Below are positions 18,361 through 28,259 of a stretch of DNA of 64,000 nucleotides, piece by piece (positions within the stretch are counted from its first letter, which is position 1; each line of letters starts with the position of its first letter). The DNA is taken from positions 310,001 to 374,000 of the forward strand of contig NZ_FQUQ01000001.1 of NCBI RefSeq assembly GCF_900129215.1, written 5' to 3'. The DNA comes from Pedobacter caeni. Its GTDB lineage: Bacteria > Bacteroidota > Bacteroidia > Sphingobacteriales > Sphingobacteriaceae. The position numbers and the translations under genes were made by a program. A model generated the notes under the pieces. The model was not told where the DNA came from and did no database searches. It saw nothing but the letters and a program-made list of their open reading frames with translations.

Positions 18361-21300
18361 TTAAAAATTAAGATAAACACCCCATACATAATTTGCCGGG
18401 CGGTATCCATTCAATAAATACTTAGCTTCTTTGCTTTTCGCAATCGTGAATGCGTTCTCTACATTGAACTGAAACCTTAGGTTTTCAAGATTCGCTTTTC
18501 TGAGGATGTTTTTTGGTAAGCGATAGGCGAGGGAGACGTTTCTAAGGCGGATGTTTGCCGCATCGATTACATTGATGTCTGATTTCTGGTAGATCTCCGC
18601 ACTCTGGCTGTTATAGGCAGGATCTTCTGCAAACACCAATCTTGGAATATCGGTTCTGCTCTCATCGCCAGGAGTTTTCCACCTGTCGGTAATCTCTTTA
18701 TTCACCGCAGTGATTTGAGTAACATAACCTCCAAGAGCACCATTGTAAGCGCTTCCCAATACCGGCAGGAAGGTGTTTCTCATCTTATGTCCGCCTTCAA
18801 AGGTTAGCAAAAATGAAAGAGAGAAATTTTTATACTCAAACAGGTTGTTAAAGGCACCACTATAAGTAGGAACGGTTGAACCGCTGTATACAATAGAACC
18901 TAAGGTAGCTGGTGAATTCAATACTTTTTCCCCTTTCTCATTGTACACTTGTGGCAAACCGTCTGCACTTAATCCTGCCCAACGGTAGCTATAAATGGCA
19001 TTGTAAGGATTTCCGATTCGTGGATAAGCCTGTGGGTAGTCCAGCTGTAAATAATAGACCGGAGCCTCGACATTTACATAGGTCACTTTGTTTTTGTTAC
19101 GGGCATACAAAATGTTGGTATTCCAGGTGAAATCTTTACTCCGGATCACATCAGCAGAGATGGACAGTTCGATTCCCTTATTGGTCATTTCGCCATTGTT
19201 AATGGAATAGGTGTTGAAACCAAATCCTTCTGTAGGCACACCCATGGTGCTTGCCAGGAGGTCTTTACCTTGTTTGTGATAGTAATCCAAGGATCCGCTG
19301 ATGCGGTTCTTAAAAATGGCAAAATCTGCACCGATGTTGTTGGTTGTTGTTTTCTCCCAGGATAAGAGGGGATTTGGACGGTTACCTATGGTTCCCTGTA
19401 AACCACCTACATTATTATTGCTGTTGTAATAGGCGGTCATGTAAGGTGCTGCATCTTTAGCAATGTTTCCACCAATACCATGAGAAACCCTTAATTTCAA
19501 AAGATCTACCCATTCGGCATTAAAGAAGGACTCCTTGTAAATGTTCCATCCTGCACCGACAGACCAAAGCGGTTTATTCTGGTATTTAGAATTGGTGCCC
19601 CATAAGTTGGAACGGTCCCAACGCAAACTTCCTGTAACCAGGTATTTGCTGTCGTAGGCATAACCTGCGTTTGCATATACAGATACAAACCTGTTGACAT
19701 TTTCACGCTGACTGGCAATATTGCTGTTCGAAAAAGATTTGCCGCCAAGGATTGCGCCCGGTACGGCTGCCAAAGCTTTGGCATTGATTAGGTCGAAGGA
19801 CAAGACTTTCGGATCGTAGTTATACAGGTACTGATCTTCGAATTCCAGTTTTGTATCTCTGATTTCCGTACCTACGATGGCCGTCAGGTTATGTTTATCG
19901 CCAAATGTTTTGTCGACATTTAATTGCTGACGGAAGTTATAGGCAGAACTAAAGCTGTCCTGGTCGTAATTGATGTTTCCATAAGGCATGTTAAAAGTTA
20001 CCGGTCCTCCTGCAACTTTTCCGGCAAAGCCATTTACGAGGTCTCTCACGTAGAAAGAGTTTTTGTCGTACATCCTGTTGAAACGATCTGAACCAAACTC
20101 GTATTGAAAAGTAGAGCGGTAAGACAACCATTTGGTAATGTCTGCGTTTAATTTAATGAAAGACCTGTTGCTGAAGCTTTTCAACCTGCCCAGGTTAAGG
20201 CTCTGCTCATCCAATGCGGTAATGTCCATGTTGTAAAGGCCATTGGAATTGATCAGTGACATGGTATTTGCGCTAAGGCGGGAGGCAGCGGTAGAACTGA
20301 AGTTAGTGCCATCCTCATTTTTTAAACGGTCGTAAGGCAGGTAGGCATACTGCGGAGCCCGGGTATTGTAATTTTGCTGTGTAGCATCGTTATAGGATAG
20401 ATAGTTGCTGAGTTCCAGTGTCAACCATTTATTGATTTTTGTGGTATTATTGATGTTTAAACCAAGGCTTTCGTCTTTGGTGTATATGTCTTCGGACTTG
20501 TTGTTGCGATACGTGAGTGAGGAATAAAAAGAGTTGCTTTCGGAAGCGCTGCCAACGCTCACATTGTACTGCTGATAGAAAGGGCTGCGCTTGCTGTATT
20601 TTTCCATGTCATCATAATATTGATAACCAGATGAAGCCAGCTGATTTAACTTGGCATCCAGTTGCGCCTGGGTTAATGTTCCGGCATATTTTGCAAGGAT
20701 GGCCTTGATGCCCTGACTCTGGTAACCTGCATTGATCAATACGTTGGCGGCATAAGCTGCTGAATTCGCAGCTTTTAGCTTTGGGTTATTGCTTTCCCAT
20801 TCTTTTTCCAGGCTCACAATATCTGCCGAACTGGTCAGGTTATCGGTATATACGGAATTGGCCGAAAGCGTAATTGTACTCGATGCAGAGATCTGAGGTT
20901 TGCCTTTTTTAGGCTTTTTGGTTACGATGATCACTACTCCGTTTGCTGCTCTTGCACCATAGATAGAGGCCGCTGCCGCATCTTTTAATACTGTGATGTT
21001 TTCGATATCTTCCAGATTTAATCCTGGTACATTTTCGATAATTGAGCCATTGGTGTTGTATTTTGTGTTCTCTACAGGGAAGCCATCAACCACGTATAAA
21101 GGATTGGTAACCCCCTTCATAGAGGTAGTTCCCCTGATCAGGCCATTGTTATATCCTGCGATCCTGCCCTCCAGTAAAGAGCCGATACTGCTTAGGCGCT
21201 GTTGCTCGAGTTTCTTTGCAGGGATGCTGGAGAATGCACCGGTAACGCGTTCTTTGGGTAGTGTCTGGTATCCTGTTGATACGGTCACTTCTTCCAGTTG

Positions 21301-21924
21301 TCCGGTTTGTTCCGTCAGGTTGATGGTGCCCAGGTTCTCCTGAACAGCAATTTCTTTGGGTTGGTAACCCAGGTAGGAAATCACAAGTACCGCCTTATCG
21401 TCGACGTTACTCAGACTAAATTCACCGTTCTGATTGCTGAGCACCTGCTTTTTTGTTCCTTTGACTTTTACGGTTGCGCCAGGAAGGGGAAGGTTGCGCT
21501 CATCAAGGATTTTTCCTCTTACTTCAATTTCCTGAAATCGATGGATCAGTTCCTCCACGAAACTGCGTTCCTTTTTCCGGATCAGCACCGTTTTGTTGTT
21601 GATGCTGAATTCGAGTGGCTGGTCTTTGAAGATCTGCTCCAGCACATCTTTCAACTCCGCATTCTTTACGTTGATGTTTACTTTATTTGCATCTTTCAAT
21701 AGAGAATAGATGACAATAAAATCATATCCACTTTGGTCGCTGATCCGATCGAAAATCGTGAACAGCTCTGCATTTTTTGCAGAGAGGGTGATCTTTTGTG
21801 CATAGGTTCCGGCACTAACTTGCATGATCAATGCAAATAAGAGAAAAGTGGTCAGCTTCATGATTCTCCATAATTTATACTGCGCGTGCGGACGGCATCG
21901 CAGATGAGTGCAATTTTTGTACAT
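18361..21924 (-). CDS. SusC/RagA TonB-dependent transporter with STN signalling domain
   Basis: A 1187-residue outer-membrane transporter. After an N-terminal extension (MYKNCTHLRCRP) and signal helix it has an STN (secretin/TonB N-terminal) domain (about 42-105, KITLSAKNAELFTIF), a carboxypeptidase-regulatory-like domain (VRGKILDERNLPLPGATVKV), then the plug (PLYVVDGFPVE; EDIENITVLKDAAAASIYG) and the barrel ending LNF. STN domains pass a substrate signal to a FecR anti-sigma factor, and both FecR and the sigma factor lie just upstream. So it is both an importer and the sensor of its own regulation. Length and domain order are standard. Confidence 0.94.
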   Translation of the reverse strand: MYKNCTHLRCRPHAQYKLWRIMKLTTFLLFALIMQVSAGTYAQKITLSAKNAELFTIFDRISDQSGYDFIVIYSLLKDANKVNINVKNAELKDVLEQIFKDQPLEFSINNKTVLIRKKERSFVEELIHRFQEIEVRGKILDERNLPLPGATVKVKGTKKQVLSNQNGEFSLSNVDDKAVLVISYLGYQPKEIAVQENLGTINLTEQTGQLEEVTVSTGYQTLPKERVTGAFSSIPAKKLEQQRLSSIGSLLEGRIAGYNNGLIRGTTSMKGVTNPLYVVDGFPVENTKYNTNGSIIENVPGLNLEDIENITVLKDAAAASIYGARAANGVVIIVTKKPKKGKPQISASSTITLSANSVYTDNLTSSADIVSLEKEWESNNPKLKAANSAAYAANVLINAGYQSQGIKAILAKYAGTLTQAQLDAKLNQLASSGYQYYDDMEKYSKRSPFYQQYNVSVGSASESNSFYSSLTYRNNKSEDIYTKDESLGLNINNTTKINKWLTLELSNYLSYNDATQQNYNTRAPQYAYLPYDRLKNEDGTNFSSTAASRLSANTMSLINSNGLYNMDITALDEQSLNLGRLKSFSNRSFIKLNADITKWLSYRSTFQYEFGSDRFNRMYDKNSFYVRDLVNGFAGKVAGGPVTFNMPYGNINYDQDSFSSAYNFRQQLNVDKTFGDKHNLTAIVGTEIRDTKLEFEDQYLYNYDPKVLSFDLINAKALAAVPGAILGGKSFSNSNIASQRENVNRFVSVYANAGYAYDSKYLVTGSLRWDRSNLWGTNSKYQNKPLWSVGAGWNIYKESFFNAEWVDLLKLRVSHGIGGNIAKDAAPYMTAYYNSNNNVGGLQGTIGNRPNPLLSWEKTTTNNIGADFAIFKNRISGSLDYYHKQGKDLLASTMGVPTEGFGFNTYSINNGEMTNKGIELSISADVIRSKDFTWNTNILYARNKNKVTYVNVEAPVYYLQLDYPQAYPRIGNPYNAIYSYRWAGLSADGLPQVYNEKGEKVLNSPATLGSIVYSGSTVPTYSGAFNNLFEYKNFSLSFLLTFEGGHKMRNTFLPVLGSAYNGALGGYVTQITAVNKEITDRWKTPGDESRTDIPRLVFAEDPAYNSQSAEIYQKSDINVIDAANIRLRNVSLAYRLPKNILRKANLENLRFQFNVENAFTIAKSKEAKYLLNGYRPANYVWGVYLNF

Positions 21925-22086
21925 TTGTTGTAGGTTGGTTGAAGCTATTGGCCTTGTATTTTCGAGATCGCGGCCTTTAGCGGTTAGTTGACAATTCTGT
22001 TGATAGCTGACCTCATTTTATACCAGTTCGATTGGCGTCGGACTGGTGTTTATTTCCTGGTCTGCTTTGAAAGTTTAGGTAAGTTT

Positions 22087-23265
22087 TTATTGCATTACAG
22101 TCACCCTCCTTCCTTCAACTATAAAATTAACGGCATTGGAATAGCTGAGCATGTTTAATACTTCACTAATGTTTTTATTGCGGGAGATTTTTCCACTGAA
22201 TTTTTCTTTAGAAATAGGGCCATGGTAGGTGATTTCAATATCGTACCAGCGGCTGATTTTTAACATGATTTCGTCGATTCGCTCTTCGTTGAAACGGAAG
22301 TCTCCGTTTTTCCAGGCCATAGACGATTTGATGTCGGCCGGAGAAACAAGGATGTTCGCTGTGTTGCTTACGATTGCTGTTTCTCCTGGTTTCAGTAATT
22401 GTTGTTTTTGATGTTCATTGGTGATTTTTACACTTCCTTCGAGTAGGGTAGTAGTGGTGTTTTGTTTGTCTTCGTAGCTATTGATGTTGAAATGAGTTCC
22501 CAGAACCTGTACTTCCTGTTGGTCTGTTTTTACGATAAAAGGGTGGTCTTTGTCTTTTGAGATTTCAAAGTAAGCTTCTCCGGTTAGTTCTACTTTCCGG
22601 TTTTTTAGTCCGGCAAAAGATGCAGGGAATTTTATGGAAGAAGCGGCGTTTAACCATACTTTACTTTGATCGGGGAGTTGGAGTCTGTAGGTCTGCCCGT
22701 TTACGGTAGATAGGGTATGGGTTTTATTTGCGGCGTTTTCTGTTTGATTTTTTATGCTGTAGATTACTTCGCCGTCGGCTGATTTGCTGATCAGGATTCC
22801 TGATTCTGAGGCGAGTTGTCCACTGTTGTCGTTAGATAGGATGATTTTTTTACCGTTGTCCAGGGTGAGTGTTGCAGAGGCTATGCCAGCCGGAATGTCG
22901 TTATGGAAGACATTTTTTACGTTCTGATTTTCTTTTTGAAGCACGAGTCCGATGCCAACAATGATAAACATTGCTGCTGCAGCTGCCGAAATCCTTAGCC
23001 ATAGTTTTATCGGTTGCCTTTTCTTCTTGGAGTTTTTATCGGTTTCTTCTGGTTGTATTTGTTGTTTGAGTTTAGCCCACTTTTTATCGGTATCGAAATC
23101 AATGTAAACTTTTAGAGCTTGCGCAGCATCGGTTCTGATCTCTTGAAGTTCTTTTAACAGGTTTTCTTCTTCAGCATTGAGTTCCAGCCCAGCGGCTTTA
23201 TTTGCCTCCAGCTTCTCCAAAACTTTATCCCAATCCGAGCCAAATGGTGTGAGTTTATTATCCAT
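22087..23265 (-). CDS. FecR-family anti-sigma factor
   Basis: A 392-residue inner-membrane protein. The N-terminal cytoplasmic part (about 1-85) should bind the sigma factor; one membrane helix lies at about 88-109 (LWLRISAAAAAMFIIVGIGLVL). A periplasmic FecR domain follows (about 180-290, LPDQSKVWLNAASSIKFP; GEAYFEI), then a C-terminal DUF4974 domain (about 325-392, RFNEERIDEIMLKISRWYDIEI broken after the first 20), which contacts the STN domain of the transporter. It sits between the sigma factor and susC, the usual order. Confidence 0.92.
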   Translation of the reverse strand: MDNKLTPFGSDWDKVLEKLEANKAAGLELNAEEENLLKELQEIRTDAAQALKVYIDFDTDKKWAKLKQQIQPEETDKNSKKKRQPIKLWLRISAAAAAMFIIVGIGLVLQKENQNVKNVFHNDIPAGIASATLTLDNGKKIILSNDNSGQLASESGILISKSADGEVIYSIKNQTENAANKTHTLSTVNGQTYRLQLPDQSKVWLNAASSIKFPASFAGLKNRKVELTGEAYFEISKDKDHPFIVKTDQQEVQVLGTHFNINSYEDKQNTTTTLLEGSVKITNEHQKQQLLKPGETAIVSNTANILVSPADIKSSMAWKNGDFRFNEERIDEIMLKISRWYDIEITYHGPISKEKFSGKISRNKNISEVLNMLSYSNAVNFIVEGRRVTVMQ

Positions 23266-23373
23266 AATCAGTACAGTGTCGTAAGAAAGTAGGAGATGGG
23301 TGACAGCAGGTCTTAAAAAAGATGTGATTATGTTGTAATAGATTGATTATGAGTTGGTAAAAATGATTTTTAT

Positions 23374-23916
23374 TTACAGGATACCCATAAGTAAACCAAA
23401 GGTTTTGGTCCTTAATGCGTTATATGCTCTTTTTAGTTGGGTTTTTACGGTGTTGAGGGAAATGTTTTGTTTCTCTGCGATCTGGGCATAACTGAGTTTG
23501 TCCATAGCATGGAGCATAAAAACCTTTCTGCGATCGGGTGGTAGAGACTGGATCATCTCGATGATTTTTATATAGCGTTGGTGTTGAAGTTCCTGGTCTT
23601 CTTCTTCGTCTAAGATTACTTGTTGTTCTTCAAGGATGATTAGTTCAGTGTTTCGCTTTTCAGCAATGGCGGTTTTTCGAAGGTAGTCGATGCTTTTATA
23701 TTTTACTGCTCTACGGGCGTAGGCTTCAAAGCTTGTGGTAAGGTTTATGAGGTCTCGTCTTTGCCAGTAGTTGATAAAGAATTCTTGTACGAGATCTTCA
23801 GCAATGAATTGATCGTGGACGTAGTCCATAGCAATCATGCACAAGAATTTATGATTCTTGCGAAATAATACTTCAAAATCATCAATGTTGAGTGCGCCCC
23901 GATCTTCCCCCACCAT
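23374..23916 (-). CDS. ECF RNA polymerase sigma factor (FecI/sigma-70 family)
   Basis: A 180-residue ECF sigma factor. Region 2 spans about residues 13-55 (LFRKNHKFL, IAEDLVQEFFINYW), region 4 about 123-171 (SLPPDRRKVFMLHAMDKLSY, NISLNTVKTQLKRAYNAL). It should direct RNA polymerase to the susC promoter when released by the FecR protein encoded 108 bases downstream. The ATG at 23916 is needed to keep region 2 intact. A -7-like TATATTTG lies on this strand at 23928-23921, only 4 bases before the ATG, so a leaderless message is possible. Confidence 0.92.
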   Translation of the reverse strand: MVGEDRGALNIDDFEVLFRKNHKFLCMIAMDYVHDQFIAEDLVQEFFINYWQRRDLINLTTSFEAYARRAVKYKSIDYLRKTAIAEKRNTELIILEEQQVILDEEEDQELQHQRYIKIIEMIQSLPPDRRKVFMLHAMDKLSYAQIAEKQNISLNTVKTQLKRAYNALRTKTFGLLMGIL

Positions 23917-24096
23917 ATGCCAAATATATAAATATACTTGCGGAGAATTAAGGATATGGGTTGGAGATTTTAAAGACGACCTTTATAAGGTCAGATGTAT
24001 ATGAATTAAATGATTAATGTTTTATTCTTTCAATTTATAGTAATCTTTTCTCATATTTAATCAAATTATAATTTGTAAATCAAATTAAGCTCTCAA

Positions 24097-25740
24097 ATGG
24101 CTAATAAGAAAAGTAAAACCACCGATAAGTTTAGATTCAAAAAATACCAAGAAATTGGTTCTCCAGATGCCGAAACCGATCATATGCTGGAAACGGTATT
24201 CGTTGAGAAAGACGCATTAGTAGCTCTGACTGACATGTTAAGCCAGAGATCAATACTGATAGGGAGGACAGGAAGTGGTAAATCAGCAATCCTTAAACAC
24301 ATTGAATTACATCAGGAAAGAGTTGTTCGAATTGAACCTGAAGCAATGTCTCTCAGGTTTCTTTCTAATTCAACATTGTTAAATTATTTTAAGGCTAATG
24401 ATGTAAATCTAAATTTTTTTTACAAAATACTTTGGAAACATGTTTTTGTAATTGAGTTGTTAAGATTATACTTTTCATATGATAAAAAGAAAAATGATAA
24501 TTGGTTCAAATCACTTAAAGAAAAGTGGGAAAGGAAACAGAATCCTAAAAGGACAAAGGCTCTGGAATACTTTCAAAAATGGAGTGAGGAGTTTTGGGTA
24601 GATACAGAAAGAAGAATTAAGGAGATAGAAAATATTGTTCAAAAAAAGTTTGAAAAGGAATTTGGAATAGATCTCAATTATTTTAATGGCAAAGTAAGTT
24701 CAAATGTTGATGACCAAACTAGGATTGTTACTGAAGTTAAAACTAAAGCAGAGCACATTATTACGGAAGCATTAGCGAATGATATACATGAGATTATAAA
24801 AATTCTTCAAGAAGAATTATTTATTGATCACCAACAGAAGCATTTTATAATAATAGATGATTTAGATAAAGAGTGGCTTGCCACAGATATGAGATATGAA
24901 CTCATAGGCGCTATGATTGAAGTAATAAAAGAGTTTCAAATTTTCAAGGGGGTGAAAATTATTATTTCCTTGAGAGATAACCTGTATCAATTGATTTTCT
25001 CTGGTAAGAATCATAAAGGTGGTCAACGTGAAAAGTTTAAACCATTATATGCTGATCTTTCTTGGAGTGCCTTAGAATTGAAAGAATTCTTAAATAAACG
25101 TTTCTTTCTTTTGACAGAAAACCTAGACATAAAAACCGTATTTGAAAAAACCTATTCAAAAGGAATCGATGGTTTTACATATATGTTAGAAAGAACCTTT
25201 TATCGACCAAGAGACGTAATATCTTATGTGAATCATGCTATAGAGAATGCAGACAATAAATCCAATTTTACTCTCGATATCTTAAAGAGAGCTGAAATAG
25301 ATTATTCAATTGATAGACTTCAAGCTTTAGAAGATGAATGGGGAGAGAACTATGGTGAAATTCGAAAGATTTTTAAATTCCTTTATTCTAAACATAATGG
25401 ATTTAATGTAAGAAACCTGAAAGAAGACGATTTTAGTGAAGTTTATTTTGAAGAAAATCCAAAAAATGTATTTAATGGAGATCTAAAAACGTGGGTTGTT
25501 CAATGGCAAAAAGGACACCTTAAATTCCAAGATTTTGTGAAAAATGTGTTGTTTATGCTCTACAATTTTGGTGTGATAGGTATTAAAAAAGACTCAGAAT
25601 TTCCAATACAATTTTTCTATGAAAAGAATATTGACCTAGACGTACATGACATTATTCCCAATTCCAAGATATATGTACATAAGGCATTTTATTCTGCTTT
25701 AAAAATTAATGTTAAAGAACTTGCTCCCGACTCCTATTAA
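24097..25740 (+). CDS. P-loop ATPase resembling the Sll1717/FunZ group
   Basis: A 547-residue soluble protein. Walker A is GRTGSGKS at 56-63, Walker B is FIIIDDLDKEW at about 250-260. A sensor-like ISLRDNLYQL segment follows at about 290, and the C-terminal half is helical with GFTYMLERTFYRPRDVISYV, a winged-helix-like part. The split between motifs (about 190 residues, partly coiled) and the RPRD segment are typical of the P-loop ATPases annotated as Sll1717 family or FunZ. These are often found near mobile elements and defence genes. AT-rich composition differs from the sus locus next to it. A role in defence is inference from the neighbours. Confidence 0.65.
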   Translation: MANKKSKTTDKFRFKKYQEIGSPDAETDHMLETVFVEKDALVALTDMLSQRSILIGRTGSGKSAILKHIELHQERVVRIEPEAMSLRFLSNSTLLNYFKANDVNLNFFYKILWKHVFVIELLRLYFSYDKKKNDNWFKSLKEKWERKQNPKRTKALEYFQKWSEEFWVDTERRIKEIENIVQKKFEKEFGIDLNYFNGKVSSNVDDQTRIVTEVKTKAEHIITEALANDIHEIIKILQEELFIDHQQKHFIIIDDLDKEWLATDMRYELIGAMIEVIKEFQIFKGVKIIISLRDNLYQLIFSGKNHKGGQREKFKPLYADLSWSALELKEFLNKRFFLLTENLDIKTVFEKTYSKGIDGFTYMLERTFYRPRDVISYVNHAIENADNKSNFTLDILKRAEIDYSIDRLQALEDEWGENYGEIRKIFKFLYSKHNGFNVRNLKEDDFSEVYFEENPKNVFNGDLKTWVVQWQKGHLKFQDFVKNVLFMLYNFGVIGIKKDSEFPIQFFYEKNIDLDVHDIIPNSKIYVHKAFYSALKINVKELAPDSY

Positions 25741-25868
25741 ATAAGAGTTACTTACAGATTCTTTAGCTTTGATTGACCATTTAGGGTGCTGAAAAGTATT
25801 CATCAATTTCTCATAATTCTCTCATTCCTCATAAACTTTCCTTAATTTTCACAACATATTATTTGGAA

Positions 25869-26198
25869 ATGAATAGCTGGAAAGATTTACAAGATATTTT
25901 ACTCAAATTCAGAAATGAAAGAAACTGGGAGCAGTTTCATAATCCAAAAGATCTTGCGTTAGCATTGTCTATAGAAGCTGCGGAATTGAATGAGCTCTTT
26001 TTATGGAAAAAACCAGAGGAAGCAGATGTAGAAAAGATTAAGGATGAACTAGCGGATGTTTTCGCATACGCAATTCTACTTGCTGAAAAATATGATCTTG
26101 ATATCAACGAGATCGTGAAAAATAAGGTTGCTAAGAACGCGGGAAAATATCCGGTCGATAAAGCTAAAGGGACTTCTAAGAAATATAACGAACTATGA
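25869..26198 (+). CDS. MazG-like nucleotide pyrophosphohydrolase
   Basis: A 109-residue all-alpha NTP pyrophosphatase. The metal-binding signature is visible: EAAELNE (E36, E39) and about 20 residues later ELAD (E60, D63), matching the MazG/RS21-C6/dCTPase pattern. These enzymes hydrolyse (d)NTPs to NMP and pyrophosphate. The ATG at 25869 is preferred over a TTG 6 bases upstream. Its last four bases (ATGA) contain the start of the DUF2075 gene, a strict overlap, so the two proteins are made together. That suggests nucleotide depletion or sanitation coupled to a helicase/nuclease. Confidence 0.82.
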   Translation: MNSWKDLQDILLKFRNERNWEQFHNPKDLALALSIEAAELNELFLWKKPEEADVEKIKDELADVFAYAILLAEKYDLDINEIVKNKVAKNAGKYPVDKAKGTSKKYNEL

Positions 26199-28102
26199 GG
26201 TTGTACTCTGGCACATCCACTAATTTTATAGCGCTAAACGTTAATAATCAAATTGCGAATTTGTTGAAAGAAGAATTCTTCAAGCAATTCGGCTATAAAC
26301 CGTCGCAAAGTGAAGTGATGTCATGGAGAAATTCTTTGTTTCGCTTGTCAGATATTTTGGAACGTGCAAACCTGACAGACCAGGGAGTAATGGTTGAATA
26401 TAAATTGCCGCTTAGTGGAAAAAGAATTGATGTAATTATCTGTGGCAAAGATGAAGATCAAAAGAAAAATGCAGTAATTGTGGAGCTTAAACAGTGGGAA
26501 ACCTGTTCTCTCACCGATTATGACAGCGACTATGTGGTGACTTGGGTAGGTGGTGGAAACCGTTCTTTGCTACACCCAAGTGTTCAGGTAGGGAATTATA
26601 TGTATTATCTGCAGGATAACAGTACGGTTTTTTATGAAGGTAGCGAACCTATAAAACTTTCGGCATGCAGTTACCTACATAATTACAGCATTAGTAATAA
26701 TGATGTGCTTACAGACCAACGCTTTCAAAACAGTATCAGCCGTTTTCCTTTATATGCAAGTGAAGACCGTCTAGCTTTATCTGAATTTATTACAAAAAAA
26801 GTAAATTCTGGAGACGGAATGTCTATCCTTGCTGAGATTGAACAAAGCAAAATGCGACCGTCCAAAAAGTTACTCAAACAAGTTTCGACTGTCATAAAGC
26901 AGAAACTAAAGGGCGAATTGAAATTGTTCGGTACAGTTAAAACCAAAGGCGATTATATCCTTCTTGATGAACAATTGATTGTTTATGATACTGTAATGAG
27001 TATTGTTCGTAAAGGATTGGAACATAAGCAAAAACATGCGGTAATTGTAAAAGGAGGCGCTGGTACAGGCAAATCCGTAATAGGTTTGCAACTGCTGGCA
27101 GATCTGGCGGCATTAAATTTTAATACTCAATATGCAACAGGTTCAAAGGCTTTTACTGAGACTTTACGTAAAATACTAGGCGATAGTTCAAAAAGTTTGT
27201 TAAAGTATTTTATGTCATATGGTGAAGCGGAATCGAATGAGATTGACGTGCTCTTAATGGATGAAGCGCATCGGATCAGAGAGAAGACCGGATATCCATT
27301 TAAAGCAACAGGTAAACCACAGGTTCAGGATTTGCTAAATGCAGCGAAGGTTTCCGTTTTTTTTATCGATGACTTTCAGGCCGTACGTAAAGGTGAGATT
27401 GGATCTTCGGGTTTCATTAGAGAACAAGCTGAACTCGCAGGCTGTAAAGTTTATGAATATGATCTGGAGGGACAATTTCGTAATGGTGGATCTGAAAGAT
27501 ACAGTGAGTGGATTGATCATACGCTGCATATCAGGAAAACAGCGACTTCGGAATGGATAAATGAACCTGACTATGAATTCCACATAATGGATTCAGCAGA
27601 AGTGTTAGAAGAGGCTATAAGGGCAAAGGTTGAGCTTGGGTATACTGCGAGAGTAATGGCTGGCTTTTGCTGGCCCTGGACTAAAAAATTGGATGACAAT
27701 GGTGATTTGATTAAAGATGTAGAGATTGGCGATTATAAGCGACCATGGAATGCGCAAGAAGGATTAACCGGAATGCGTAAGGGAATCCCTAAATCGCAGT
27801 TCTGGGCCTATGAAGACGGAGGAATTAATCAGATCGGTTGTGTTTATACCGCTCAGGGTTTTGAATTTGATTATGCTGGAATAATCTTCGGAAAAGACCT
27901 GAGATATAATCCTGATATTGCGGAATGGGAGGGATTCTCTGAATGCAGCTATGATGGACAGGTTAAAAGTAGTGTGGATTTCCTTCAGCTAGTAAAGAAC
28001 ACTTATAGAGTGCTTTTGGGGAGAGGTATGAAAGCCTGTTATGTTCATTTTATGGATAAGGATACGGAAAGGTATTTTAGAAGCAGAATAAGAAAGAAAT
28101 AG
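26195..28102 (+). CDS. DUF2075 helicase-like ATPase with N-terminal PD-(D/E)XK-like domain
   Basis: A 635-residue protein. The helicase part (DUF2075, Schlafen group 3-like) has Walker A GGAGTGKS at 287-294, Walker B LLMDEAHR at 353-360, a DDFQAVRKG motif near 392-400 and a C-terminal YTAQGFEFDYAGIIFG motif resembling superfamily 1 motif V. In front, residues about 65-135 carry E68, D79 in KRIDVII, an ELK (E97, K99) in VIVELKQW, and Q131-x3-Y135 (QVGNY). This set matches RecB-like PD-(D/E)XK nucleases. So it is a candidate nuclease-helicase. It overlaps mazG by 4 bases. The DUF2075 call is firm; nuclease activity is inferred from motifs. Confidence 0.8.
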   Translation: MRLYSGTSTNFIALNVNNQIANLLKEEFFKQFGYKPSQSEVMSWRNSLFRLSDILERANLTDQGVMVEYKLPLSGKRIDVIICGKDEDQKKNAVIVELKQWETCSLTDYDSDYVVTWVGGGNRSLLHPSVQVGNYMYYLQDNSTVFYEGSEPIKLSACSYLHNYSISNNDVLTDQRFQNSISRFPLYASEDRLALSEFITKKVNSGDGMSILAEIEQSKMRPSKKLLKQVSTVIKQKLKGELKLFGTVKTKGDYILLDEQLIVYDTVMSIVRKGLEHKQKHAVIVKGGAGTGKSVIGLQLLADLAALNFNTQYATGSKAFTETLRKILGDSSKSLLKYFMSYGEAESNEIDVLLMDEAHRIREKTGYPFKATGKPQVQDLLNAAKVSVFFIDDFQAVRKGEIGSSGFIREQAELAGCKVYEYDLEGQFRNGGSERYSEWIDHTLHIRKTATSEWINEPDYEFHIMDSAEVLEEAIRAKVELGYTARVMAGFCWPWTKKLDDNGDLIKDVEIGDYKRPWNAQEGLTGMRKGIPKSQFWAYEDGGINQIGCVYTAQGFEFDYAGIIFGKDLRYNPDIAEWEGFSECSYDGQVKSSVDFLQLVKNTYRVLLGRGMKACYVHFMDKDTERYFRSRIRKK

Positions 28103-28259
28103 AGAGAATAGACTCTGTTGTCAAGTCACTTTATAATTGCGTCTTATGATTTCGGATGTTACGGTTTACCATAATAAATAACTGTGTTTAATTGAGTAAT
28201 TTGTTTCTCAGTTAATAGAATAAAAATTCTTTGATAAAATTGACTTACTCTTAAAAAAA

